A stretch of DNA of 64,000 bases, taken from positions 15,196,001-15,260,000 of the forward strand of contig NC_092580.1 in assembly GCF_037975245.1 (NCBI RefSeq), in the 5' to 3' direction. This document shows, piece after piece, positions 22,127 to 32,785 of this stretch; within the stretch, counting starts at the first letter, position 1; every line of letters begins with the position of its first letter. The notes under the pieces are model-generated. The model was given only the letters and a program-made list of their open reading frames with translations, was not told where the DNA came from and made no database searches. Source of the DNA: Apostichopus japonicus (Eukaryota; Echinodermata; Holothuroidea; Aspidochirotida; Stichopodidae). A program made the position numbers and the translations under genes.

Positions 22127-23422
22127 CATGTGCCCTACGAAGAAGCCTAATTCTCTCTTTTGGCATAAATGCACCTTCGCTTGAAAGCGATCAAATAATA
22201 CGAAATAAAAACGGATTCCTAGTGTAGAAGCCTTCTGCGGTCGAATACCTTACTCGGTGATGCTGATATACCTCAGTTGACAGTTACCTTAGAATTTCGA
22301 CAAAATTACTGCCGCTCCTTATCAATCCTAAGTCTGAGGTGATTCTTATTTGTTGACAGAAATAAAAACTGGAAATAGTTAGGTTTTCCTTTGTAGTAAA
22401 ACCAACCACTTCGTTATTTACAGACCGCGTTTATACCGAAAGAGCAGGTTGAGTCCACGAAACACGAACATTAATGAAAACCCAATAGTCCTATAGAAGA
22501 CAGTGATTGAACATTATCGCCTCATCCGAGGTCATCCGCGTAACTTCCGTAAAGTTCCTCTTCGTATACGAGAAATTGATCGATCGAGGGAAAATAGTGT
22601 CAAAGCCCCGGTAGCCCCCAGGATCACTACAGGGGTGTGTGGAGGATATAAGCGCCATGAGAATCAATAATTTTATTGGAAAGAGAGACAGCAGAAAGAG
22701 GGAAAACGTCCTATCCAGCGAGTAATATAGTTTGACTGTATATAGGCAAGTGACTCACTGCATGTAGCGTGCGGAGATAGTTAATAATATATTGGCAATG
22801 TTTCTAGACTGCCGGGGGAGGGGGAAAGGTACATTTTTGGAATCGTCGATATGTCGGTGTTGAAGTTTGGTAAAATGCTAAGGGATTCATTTAAGAAAGT
22901 GATTGAGATATGTGATGGGAATTGACAAAGGAATCTTCTAAAGAGCACCAACTTCCGAACCACATGTTAGGCCGATAAGATTGGAAATCCAGTAGGATTT
23001 CATTAACAAATATCGCTGGATCTTCAGATTGGTGGATTCGGTATTATAAAAAGAGGAAGTGGTTATCGACCCGGAAGTGGGTCACCGGGAGCGTAGTGCT
23101 TTAACATGTTACTATACTTTAGTTCGGTTCATGCAGATTATAGTGCATAGACCACCTATATGTTGACTGGTGGCTATATAAGAGAGGAGCGAAAAATGAC
23201 AACCCAAAATAGATTATTTTGAAGATGTCATTTCCCTTGCGTGACTTACTTTTGGTTGGTTTGTTTTTAATACGAGTGTTGACACAATGTGATGGCAGGT
23301 CTTGTTAACAGTATATAGTGACGCCTATACCTGTATCCTAAAAAAGATTGATCTCTCCTCTGACCAAAGTCACACGCGTATATGTGATAAGAAGTACTAT
23401 TTGGTTTTTGTGTGCAAAATTG
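22127..23422. other. No supported gene
   Basis: Unique-looking DNA. I see no repeat, transposon end or RNA gene. Confidence 0.45.
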
Positions 23423-23437
23423 AATATATATGTATGA

Positions 23438-23511
<74 letters not shown>
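23423..23511. repeat. (TA)n microsatellite
   Basis: TA run with TGTATGAA interruptions at its left side. Confidence 0.95.
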
Positions 23512-23513
<2 letters not shown>

Positions 23514-24250
23514 TAAGTCTATACGAGCATATGTTTCTACACATCTCTTACTATACTCCCAATTCAATGGGTTCTTTTTTGCAATAACACAAAAAAAGAG
23601 AAAAAAATGGGAAAATTGACTTCTAAAGCAAATAGTTCAAGGGAAATCTCCTTCAATATTATCAAATTATCCGTGAAAAAAACTACAATTTTGAGAAACG
23701 TTTTGCGGTCTCTTGAATCAAGTCCACATTCTCCCAATTTGTTCTTGCCTTCAAGCTCCGTCGGGCGTTATTTTTTCTTGAAGGTTAAAGACTCATGCGG
23801 TTCCAAATGTCAAGAACAACAATTTAATTGACTTCAAATGATTGAAAAAAATGTCGATAAGAATTGGTACTTTTCTTTTTCGCAAGATCGTCCAAGAATA
23901 TACTGTGCTTTTTTTTTTAACTTATACTTTTGAATTCATTGAGCTGCATATATATAAGCTTCCTATTGTGGAAATATCGACGATTTTTACGGGGAAATAA
24001 TCTAAGGATAATCACCATTATAGATAATAAGTTCCATTAAATGTGATTCGTGGATAGTTCCCGCTTTTTTATGTGTTTTTTTTCTTTTGCTTTCTTTCCT
24101 TCTTGTTTTAAGCAAAGTGTCAGTAGTAACATTTCGATGCCGTACAGAACTGAATAGTGCTGCAATGTTTTACAAAATGGTAGCATTGATTTTCCCATTT
24201 AGTTTTACATAAGATGTGATTCAGAAAGTCACATTGAATTCTTTTTTATT
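23512..24250. other. No supported gene; leads into a poly-A tract
   Basis: AT-rich DNA ending in a 25-base A run (24251-24275). The A run could be the tail of a retroposed sequence read on the plus strand, but no AATAAA lies immediately upstream and no source gene is recognisable. Confidence 0.4.
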
Positions 24251-24275
24251 AAAAAAAAAAAAAAAAAAAAAAAAA
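24251..24275 (+). repeat. Poly(A) tract, 25 bases
   Basis: Uninterrupted A run preceded by TTTTTTATT. Possible retroposition tail or simple homopolymer. Confidence 0.9.
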
Positions 24276-24380
24276 GTTCTTGTACGATATGAAGATAGAC
24301 GTGCTTGAAAGGTTGGAATAATGTTCAAGTGTCGACGTCCACACATGATCAGTCACTGGCCAATTCCACTGTAGTACTCA

Positions 24381-24661
24381 TACTGTTGTACTCGTACCCA
24401 TACTGTTGTACTCGTACTCATACTATTGAAATCGTACTCATACTGTTGTACTCGTACCCATGCTGTTGTACTCGTACCCATACTGTTGTCCACGTACTCA
24501 TACTGTTGTACTCATACCCGTACTGTTGTACTCGTACGCATACTGTTGTGCTTGCACGCATACTGTTGTACTCGTACCCGTGCTGTTTGAATTCGCACCC
24601 ATACTGTTGTACTCGTACTGATACTGTTGTACTCGTACTCATACTGTTGTACTCGCACGAC
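24381..24661. repeat. 20-bp minisatellite (TACTGTTGTACTCGTACCCA), 14 copies
   Basis: Fourteen copies in almost perfect register, starting at 24381 and every 20 bp, with a single one-base insertion in the copy at 24581. Because 20 is not a multiple of 3, all three phases of the unit are read in turn, producing a 20-residue peptide period (TRTHTVVL.. on plus, YEYNSMS.. on minus). Both strands stay open for over 100 codons, but this is a property of the unit. Confidence 0.97.
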
Positions 24662-25473
24662 ACGTCTGCCACAAAATACTTGTCAATGATAGCTCTCCTT
24701 TGCCGTAAAAACTGCGTATATATAACATTACATACCACTTTTCTGTTTAACTTTTTTCTTCTTTAACTTTTAATCTGGCTATTGCATCGAATAAGGTCTT
24801 GTCATTCTTGAAGAGAACAGTACTGATTCTTGACTACACATCAAATGGGGAAAAAACCTCCTTTAGGTCAAATTCAATGAGAGACAATGACCTATAAGTT
24901 CATTTTCGAACGGGGGAGTATACACGCAGTGCTGGTATCGATTTTAAAAATCAGATCCATTTAAATCTGCATAGTTCTTCCAAAATCAAAGACAAACCGG
25001 TAGATTTTCACTTTGATTAAACTTGCTAGGGGAAGGTGAAATTTATTGGCTGGATTGAAATTTCGATGACGTCTGAAGTACAGCTGGAGAAATATTTTAA
25101 TATTTATCTATATCTAGATGTCTTCGTTTCGTTCTTGTTCGTTATTTTCTCTGAATTTTTATTTTATATTAAAGAAATGTATGTTGTAAACGCGACAAAA
25201 AAAAATATATAAATAAATACAACAGTTAAGCATCAAGGAATTTAAAATTTAAAAAATGTATATTTGATGCATGATAACGACTTGCATCTTATATCTTTTA
25301 TCTGACATGTTTATAGGATAACATTTGAATCTACAATAATTAACAATCCGAATCAGAAGTAACAGTAAAGCAAGAAAAAATTAAGTTTTATAATAATATG
25401 GTAAGACAGTCATTGCTCTCAGTAATGCTGTTTTCTAATCGCGTCTTCTATCAAATACAATAAGGTTGTATAT
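24662..25473. other. No supported gene
   Basis: AT-rich DNA without recognisable repeats apart from A-rich patches. Confidence 0.45.
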
Positions 25474-25536
25474 AATGTATATATATACTTAGTTAAATAT
25501 ATAGTTATATATATATATGTTTATATATATATATAT

Positions 25537-25567
<31 letters not shown>
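25474..25567. repeat. (TA)n microsatellite
   Basis: TA runs separated by GTTTATA steps. Confidence 0.95.
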
Positions 25568-25570
<3 letters not shown>

Positions 25571-25911
25571 TTATTTACATAATAGCTGTTAAATCTTCCT
25601 CATCACTTGAGAAATGTCACATCTATTGACACTTTTAAGAAGCATTTGAAAATTTGAAATTTCTTTTTAGGCTTGAGTATGGGCATTAATCTTATTCGTT
25701 GTTTTATTCACATTACTGTGCCCATTTTTATGTATATTTATATTTTTATGTTCTTTATTGTGGTTTATAACCCTGTCCTATATCATTTTTTACTTGTATT
25801 GCTGTTGTTATCACTTTTAGGTTTTCTTAAGTTTGGTAATTTTATATTCCAGGTATTGGTTCTTTAATACAGTGCTCTTGAGCATGTTTTATTTCAAGAT
25901 AACAGCACTTT

Positions 25912-25939
25912 AATATATATATATCTATATCTATATCTA

Positions 25940-25997
<58 letters not shown>
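25912..25997. repeat. (TA)n microsatellite with TATC block
   Basis: Short CTATATCTATAT block then a long TA run that abuts the family B repeat. Confidence 0.95.
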
Positions 25998-26001
<4 letters not shown>

Positions 26002-26034
26002 CAAAACACAACAAACACAACCATCAATATTTTT

Positions 26035-26195
26035 TGCATATTTTGTGATAGAGACAACTGTCATGAACAACTTTACCAAAAAGCTAAGTAAAATCGTGTC
26101 CAATTTGGGAGATATCACAGATTTGAAGACTTGATCAAGTCTAAATATGACATCATCGAGCAACATGTCCTTCGATGCTTTCATGTTTTTCTTAA
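26035..26195 (-). repeat. Interspersed repeat family B, copy 1
   Basis: Its reverse complement aligns with 39935-40095. Shared blocks include TCGATGAT.TCATATTTAGACTTGATCAAGTC, CCAAA.TG and GTTGTTCATGAC. The minus-strand frame through it reads ..LLDDVIFRLDQVF..PKLDTI..KLFMTVV, and the copy at 39940 reads WLDDFIFRLDQVV..PKLNKI..RLFMTVT, so the shared frame is open in both. I do not recognise the peptide. It could be a fragment of a mobile-element protein or coincidental openness. The centre holds a perfect 16-bp palindrome, AGACTTGATCAAGTCT. Confidence 0.65.
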
Positions 26196-26229
26196 TTTGT
26201 TTGTGTGTGTGTGTGTGCAATGTTTGTTT

Positions 26230-27270
26230 TTCATAATGGAGATGGGTTTTGCAAATGTTTTATTGCTTAATCTCAAATACTAAAGTTATATAAAAGATTT
26301 TAGTTTCTATAGTGACACTATGACGTCACAGATATACAAAACGATAGCTCTCAGGAACGACTTATAATCGACGATATCTTTCAATCTAAGAGCAAGAGTT
26401 TTCATAGCTGTTTTTTTTGGGGGGGGGGGGGGTTGTGGGTGTTGGGGGCGGGGAGTTGTTCTTCTAGAAGATCTCTACCAAACAAGCTTAATGTGACGGT
26501 TAGGTGTGTTTCCCCTTTCAATTCAATGCACAAAATCACTGTACATCATGCGTTTTCATACTGTCTGAAAAACTACACAATTTTGAATGTAAGTGGTCCC
26601 AGTTATGAGCGGATAGCTGTGCTTGTAGTATGCTTTGACCAGGCAGTTGTTATGGTAACTCATTGCTTTGACAATCTGTAATCATATCAGTCCAATGCTG
26701 CGTAGTCTGCGATATATTAAAAAACATCATGAGATATCAAGGCTCAACGACTAAGCGTTGACTAATGGTTAGCTATATATATTGAGTTGACCATGTTTTT
26801 GTTGAAAGCTGAAAATCTTTGCTCATAGAAATACTCGTATCGACCTATAAAACATGGAACTGACATCTCGTGTCCAGTATCGATTGAGCCTATACGCCAG
26901 ACTAATTAAATCAATAATTTCTTTCAAGCAATCATTTTCAAATTCAAAATAGCGACAAAACTTCATCCTATAGACACAAACCAAATGTTTTGTTTAATTA
27001 CGTTGGTTTGTATATTGCATAGATCAGAGGAATTACTTATTTTCAAATTTTTCTATATGTTAGCTGGCTAAACTATATCTCATGACATCGTTATCGGGGA
27101 TTGATAGACCGGATCTTGAAATAAAATGTGTAATCATGTTGATTTCTGAGATGAATTAATTTTCACGGAATCTCTACTCTCTAATGACTTTCGATTTTTT
27201 ATTTTCTCATTATACTTTATGTATAACAGTAACATATAGCACATGTTAATCGTCCATGTGATGTTTGCCA
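26230..27270. other. No supported gene
   Basis: Contains a 14-base G run (26419-26432) and a TGACGTCA site at 26321. The 82-codon frame from 26433 has no recognisable features. Confidence 0.45.
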
Positions 27271-27274
27271 GTGT

Positions 27275-27392
27275 ATGAATGTAAGAATGAATGAATGCAT
27301 GCATGAATGAATGAATGAAAGAATGAATGAATGCACGCATGCATGCATGCATGTATGTATGAATGAATGAATGAATGTATGAAGGTATGTAT
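27275..27392. repeat. (GAAT)n/(GCAT)n tetranucleotide tract
   Basis: Imperfect GAAT, GCAT and GTAT tetramers that stay in step with the perfect (GAAC)n array to the right. They look like older, mutated units of the same array. Confidence 0.9.
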
Positions 27393-27650
27393 GAACGAAC
27401 GAACGAACGAACGAACGAACGAACGAACGAACGAACGAACGAACGAACGAACGAACGAACGAACGAACGAACGAACGAACGAACGAACGAACGAACGAAC
27501 GAACGAACGAACGAACGAACGAACGAACGAACGAACGAACGAACGAACGAACGAACGAACGAACGAACGAACGAACGAACGAACGAACGAACGAACGAAC
27601 GAACGAACGAACGAACGAACGAACGAACGAACGAACGAACGAACGAACGA
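27393..27650. repeat. Perfect (GAAC)n array, about 64 copies
   Basis: 258 bp of GAAC with no substitution. Each unit junction makes a CpG (ACGA), so the tract carries about 64 CpGs in an otherwise CpG-poor region. All forward frames read NERT and all reverse frames FVRS, giving open frames of 99-196 codons that should not be annotated as proteins. The lack of variation implies recent expansion. Confidence 0.98.
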
Positions 27651-27659
27651 ATGTGTGAA

Positions 27660-28420
27660 ACATTAATATTCAGTGACTTAAAACATGCCAAAAGATATTT
27701 CACAAACAACCCAAGAAGCTTCAATGCAAGTCAGATTTGAATGAGCTCATTTACTCAATTCTCTTGGACCCAAATTTACATTATATATTAAAAATCTTCC
27801 GTCACTCATTCAAGATCGCATCAGATATGCTTATCATGGCGACCATAAGTTAGAACGTTTTGTAAGAATGTGCTTGGTAAGCTTATCCTCATAACTCTAG
27901 GTGTGATTCCAATCGCTGTGCATATAGCTATGTTTCTCATAGAAGATTTAAGAAAACCGTTCGTAACCTATGAATATACGTTGAAGTCTTTCAAACTCAA
28001 ACTACAAGCACGTACGTGACTCACAACGGGAGCACAGGCGGGTGACTTGCATTTGACACAGTTGGTTATCGATACATCTAATCTGTACGTTATACAATAT
28101 GTAGGCGACATAATTTCACTTCTGTCACTTTGGGTTAAACACGCCAAAGATTTTAACGCATCATCTACTAGTACATGTCAAAGCAGAGAGGTTGTTCCTA
28201 TAGTCAAAGAGACGCAAAAACATTGTATTATAGACAACAATGATACCATAGACTCCAATATAGAAGTAGATAGAAGGATTTAGCTGTATGGGAGACATAG
28301 AATGACTAATGTTCAACAAATCATTAATAGGTCTGTCTTTAACACCCTCACGAAACACTCTCACTTGGGTGCCATGTTATTATATAGTGTTACGACAGTG
28401 TTCTAGCTCAGTGGCTGTAT
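27660..28420. other. No supported gene
   Basis: Unique-looking DNA between the (GAAC)n array and the AT-rich satellite. Two 67-78 codon frames on opposite strands at 28047-28364 have no recognisable features. Confidence 0.45.
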
Positions 28421-28424
28421 GTAT

Positions 28425-28456
<32 letters not shown>

Positions 28457-28458
28457 GA

Positions 28459-28491
<33 letters not shown>

Positions 28492-28508
28492 TACATATAC
28501 ATATATAG

Positions 28509-28539
<31 letters not shown>

Positions 28540-28541
28540 TA
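28421..28541. repeat. (CA)n then (TA)n microsatellite
   Basis: Short CA run followed by TA runs that border the first satellite module. Confidence 0.95.
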
Positions 28542-28603
28542 TTTTTAATTCTAGTGAAGTTTCTTGTTACATGTATACTTTATGTTTAAAGGTTAACTGG
28601 GTT
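28542..28603 (-). repeat. 62-bp satellite module, inverted copy
   Basis: This module is the exact reverse complement, over about 61 bp, of modules at 30254-30314 and 30453-30513. Landmarks on the plus strand here are CTAGTGAAGTTTCTTGTTAC and AGGTTAACTGGGTT. It forms the left arm of a large inverted structure. Confidence 0.95.
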
Positions 28604-28651
28604 ATATATATATATGGTAGATATATATGGTAGATATATATGGTAGATATA

Positions 28652-28717
<66 letters not shown>

Positions 28718-28883
28718 TATGTATATATATATATATGAATATATATATATGAACATATATATATATATTCATATATATATATATATGGTAGATATATATG
28801 GTAGATATATATAGATATATATATAGATATATATATATAAATATATCTATATATATCTACCATATATATCTACCATATATATC
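28604..28883. repeat. AT-rich satellite arm with GGTAGATATATAT / ATATATATCTACC units
   Basis: GGTAGATATATAT units on the left flip to ATATATATCTACC units on the right about a centre near 28830, so this stretch is itself a palindrome able to form a cruciform. The transposon at 28884 is inserted into one of the right-hand units. Confidence 0.9.
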
Positions 28884-30229
28884 CAGGGACGTATCCAGGA
28901 TTTTCCAATAGGGGGGGCGCCAGGCATGAATGATCGCCGTCCTGGGGGATGGGTCTAAGGGGAGGGGTGTACAATTTTTGCTTTCAAAGAAGGGCTGAAA
29001 TGCAAAAATGGTGTCATATGCATGGGCGGCGATCCGTACTTCCGAGTGGGGGGGGGGGGGGATATGACCTTGTTGACTATCTAAGCGTAGCGCCACCATG
29101 AGTTGGCGCGAAGCGTACAAGAAAATTTTGGGATTAACAAACCCTCTAGATGGCCGGAAACGGCACTTCCCGAGGTTTCCAAGCGGCATATACCCAACTT
29201 TAAAATAGGGATGTCATGTCCGAAATATCTCATAATCAGGATCCAAAATACTTTTTTTTTTTTAATTTCGGGTGTTATTTTGGGAAAATTGCCCCTGTCA
29301 ATCTTGTTTCAGGCGCAACGTTAGAATGTTCGAGAGCTCTGTTATATTATTCGATGAAGAAAATGGCCTCATGCAGGCTATTATAGGCCTATACACATGC
29401 AATACACAATTGCACATAGTTACATTCCTAGGTACCGATTGCTAGGGCATCCAGGTGAAACGTGTATTAAGCATTACCCTAGTTACATGAGATTCTCAGC
29501 TGTTCGAGGGAACATGTACGTGTGTAGGCCTACTATAGGGCCTATATGAATACTATGAGGGTGCATATATGTACTATATCAATACCGTGGGCGCAATAAT
29601 ACATTTTGTTGTTATAGGGCCAATGAAGCCTACAGTCAACTATTTTTGCTTTATAAAGACGCTTTATTTGAAAAGATCGCACTGCGTTTATGGTAGGCGA
29701 GAAATGAAGCTAAAAAAGAGCCGTACATTAAGCAAGATGCATAAATGTAGGCATGAAAATATTCTTATCCCTGGCATTTGGTGGGGGGGGGGGGGGATAT
29801 GGTGCATTACATCCCCCTCCACCCATTTTCATGGGGGGATATATCCCCCCTCCACCCAGGATCGCCGCCCATGGCCATATGTGATCCATTTTTCGACCTT
29901 AATAATAAGCAACATTTCCAGTAAATATGGACACAAAATGCACAATTTAGTATGGCTGGCATGTCATTTAGTGTTTATAGTGATAATACAAACACAATTA
30001 CCATCTATGTTTCTAAATCTATTATGCCGCCGAACTTCGCCAGAACCTTTTTTTGGCAAACAAAAAATAAAGCATACGGGAGGGGGGGGGGGGGTTGAGC
30101 GATCACCGACATCTCACATAAAGGTCGTCAATTTTTTTTTTTTTTTTTTTTTTTGCTAAACTTTTTTTTTTTTTGGTGACGGCCAATAGGGGGGGGCGCG
30201 CCTGTTGCGCCCCCCTGGATACGCCCCTG
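28884..30229. mobile_element. Non-autonomous DNA transposon with CAGGGRCGTATCCAGG ends (outer element)
   Basis: The left end CAGGGACGTATCCAGG is followed by ATTTTCCAATAGGGGGGGCGC. The right end on the other strand is CAGGGGCGTATCCAGG, followed after a G/C-rich stretch by GGGGGG..CCTATTGGCC-like sequence. TATATC precedes 28884 and follows 30229, and removing the element restores a continuous ATATATATCTACC satellite. The low-complexity target makes the duplication length (6 bp or more) uncertain. Without the nested element it is about 485 bp. It carries a T run near 30132-30154 and no transposase. Confidence 0.85.
29021..29873. mobile_element. Nested hAT-like MITE with CATGGGCGGCGATCC ends
   Basis: CATGGGCGGCGATCC at the left is mirrored exactly by GGATCGCCGCCCATG at the right. 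The G run and GATAT that follow at the left are also echoed (ATATCCCCCC) near the right end. Flanking octamers are GTCATATG (29013-29020) and GCCATATG (29874-29881), 7 of 8 matching, as expected for a hAT-type 8-bp duplication. It sits in the middle of a near-palindrome of the outer element (AAAAATGG..CCATTTTT). The open frames crossing it, including the 196-codon plus frame at 29569-30159, cross element boundaries and are not genes. Confidence 0.85.
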
Positions 30230-30253
30230 TATATCTACCACATATATATATAT

Positions 30254-30314
30254 AACCCAGTTAACCTTTAAACATAAAGTATACATGTAACAAGAAACTT
30301 CACTAGAATTAAAA
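30254..30314 (+). repeat. Satellite module, copy 2
   Basis: Begins AACCCAGTTAACC and ends CACTAGAATTAAAAA. Identical by eye to the reverse complement of 28542-28603. Confidence 0.95.
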
Positions 30315-30452
30315 ATATATATTTATATATATATATTCATATATATATATATATATATCTATATATATATAAATATATATATGAATATATATATATGAAT
30401 ATATATATATATATCTATATATATCTACCATATATATCTACCATATATATAT
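30315..30452. repeat. TA-rich spacer with TCTACCATATATA units
   Basis: Links modules 2 and 3. Contains the same TATATCTACC units as the left arm. Confidence 0.9.
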
Positions 30453-30513
30453 AACCCAGTTAACCTTTAAACATAAAGTATACATGTAACAAGAAACTTC
30501 ACTAGAATTAAAA
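30453..30513 (+). repeat. Satellite module, copy 3
   Basis: Starts 199 bp after copy 2 and is near-identical to it, so module plus spacer behaves as a tandem unit. Confidence 0.95.
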
Positions 30514-30718
30514 ATATATATTTATATATATGTTCATATATATATGTTCATATATATCTATATATATATCTATATATATATATATATGTATATATATATA
30601 AATATATATATGAATATATATATATATATAAATATATGTATATATATATCTATATATATCTACCATATATATCTACCATATATATCTACCATATATATAT
30701 AAATATATATATATATAT
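30514..30718. repeat. TA-rich spacer with TCTACC units
   Basis: Longer than the previous spacer (266 bp between module starts), with TGTTCATATA and TGTATATA variants. Confidence 0.9.
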
Positions 30719-30784
30719 AACCCAGTTAACCTTTAAACATAAAGTATACATGTAACAAGAAACTTCACTATAGAATTAAAAAAA
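30719..30784 (+). repeat. Satellite module, copy 4 (variant)
   Basis: As copies 2 and 3, but with an extra TA inside CACTATAGAATT and an A run at its end. It closes the array. Confidence 0.95.
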
Positions 30785-31830
30785 AAACCGTCTTTTTCAC
30801 CTGTCAGCACGTTTAAATTGAACTATATAAAAGAAACCTTGCCGTCTGACAACAACAAAAAAGGCAATATTATGCAACATTAGTACTTTGGCTTACCGAA
30901 CAGAAGATCGTCTCTTCAGTTCTAGTGGACATCTTTAAGGAGGTCACTTCAACCTCTGCATATTCTAGGCTGAGACAGTATCGCGTTGAGAACTTTGCGA
31001 TCTACATTCAACGAAATCTTCATTACTTAACGAAAGTCAGAAAATCCTCTCATGAAAAGTCCTCCATGTTCCTTTAGAGCAAAGGTATACAATCTAATAC
31101 GATGCGTTCCGTATATGATCTATAGTGGTTCAGATTTTTTTTTTCTTGTAAATATATGGGCATAAAGTACTGCTTGTTGTAACAGTGAAGGATATCTTAC
31201 ACATTTCCAGTGTACTATATTACGTAAATGACGTAAATTGCAAACACTGAATCTTTGAAAGTTGTGTGTAAAGGAGTTCAAGAACACAAAGATTTACTTT
31301 AATTTGTTCTGGGATTCCATTGAATTTAGAAAAGACTTCAAGAACATCGTCTTGTATTTTGCTTTGAAAAAAAAAGAAATCTTGATTTTTTTTTGGTGTG
31401 TGTATATAAGACCAAGGTTAGCTATATGGCGTGAGACCGATAAAGCTAGGAAAATCTTTTAGATATTACTAACTATAAAGTTATCACATGTACTAGCTAA
31501 AGGTATCACATGTACTAACAAAAGGTATCACATGTTATTGGGGGATAAGATTGGTAGAGAAAATATGTTATATGTAGGCGACCTCAACTGATTTCACGCA
31601 CTGATGTTGAGATGAACATGGTGCACCTCTTTGCCAAATAAACTAGTACATGCATATATAAATATTTACACTGAAACTGAGATTTTTTATGCGCGATCAT
31701 GATAAAAAAAAAAAACTTTCGAATATTTGAGTGTTATAATAAATAAAGTCATGCATAACTTGTTTTCTCTTAAAAACAGCAAAGTTTTGCATACGCATAG
31801 GAGTTGATCAATTAAGATGCATTTTAATAC
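30785..31830. other. No supported gene; small 22-bp repeat
   Basis: Three copies of TATCACATGTACTARCWAAAGG occur at 31481-31540. Otherwise unique-looking AT-rich DNA. Confidence 0.5.
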
Positions 31831-32075
<245 letters not shown>

Positions 32076-32660
32076 AAAAGACATACCAAAGTATTCCTCT
32101 TTTCAGCAAAACAAACTGTTTGCTTGATCATATCTTATATTTCTGTAAGTAGGTTTGACATTTTGTTAAATAAGTGACGTCATCGGTCACCAAGCACGTA
32201 AGAGGTAAAGTATATTGGCATCTCTTTATGGTTCTCGTGTTATCATTAATAAATCAATAAAAGTTAGGCACGGTTAAATACGTTACATTCCAAATCTTAC
32301 ATCATGCAACATCTGCAAAATACCACAGCACGATTTAATAAATGAAAGAAACGACTGGAGGAGAACGTTTAACACGTAAACCAAACTTCAGTGGTTTAGT
32401 GATACCATAGATAGAGACTGCCTGGTTCAATTATTCTAAACACAAATATAGTATAAACAAAGATATTCACTATCATAAACAAACGTCTAACTTCATTTAC
32501 AAACTAAATTGAAAAAAATTAATTCCTCTATTGCGACCTCAGCTATTTCCGAAATGGTTGAGGTTAGGTAAATAGGATAAATAAATTGTTCCCCTGATTA
32601 TTCAAACAAACGGTGACACTTGTGAACTCGGTTGAAATTAAATTGGATCATGCCAGTTCA
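32076..32660. other. No supported gene
   Basis: Unique-looking DNA with one TGACGTCA site at 32175. Confidence 0.45.
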
Positions 32661-32671
32661 TTTATAGAGGG

Positions 32672-32785
32672 ATTTGATTTGATTTGATTTGATTTGATTT
32701 ATTTGATTTTCCACTGGATATATACATGTGGAGGGAAGTCCTCTAAAAAGCCAATTCAGGCTTAACAAGGTAAAGGACTCCCAGG
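32672..32785 (-). mobile_element. LINE 3' end, copy 1, with stem-loop and (AAATC)n tail
   Basis: Read on the minus strand: CTGGGAGTCCTTTACC, TTGTTAAGCCT, GGCTTTTTAGAGGACTTCCC, then GGAAAATCAAATAAATC and four or more AAATC units. The arms GGGAGTCCTTTA and TAGAGGACTTCCC pair, and AAGCC pairs with GGCTT inside the loop. The same architecture occurs at 43117-43210 on the plus strand. In CR1/L2-like LINEs a 3' stem-loop plus short tandem tail is the region recognised by the reverse transcriptase. No ORF remains. Confidence 0.7.

Noticed and set aside
24251-24275. Processed pseudogene tail
   Set aside because: The A run is long, but there is no polyadenylation signal upstream and no recognisable parent gene.
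24305-24766. 153-codon plus-strand frame with TRTHTVVL repeats
   Set aside because: It is the cycling translation of a 20-bp minisatellite; the antisense strand is open as well.
27134-27740. Open frames up to 196 codons encoding NERT or FVRS repeats
   Set aside because: The 4-bp GAAC unit has no stop in any phase, so openness on all six frames is automatic.
29569-30159. 196-codon plus-strand frame
   Set aside because: It crosses the boundary of the nested transposon, a poly-G run and a poly-T run, so it cannot represent one gene.
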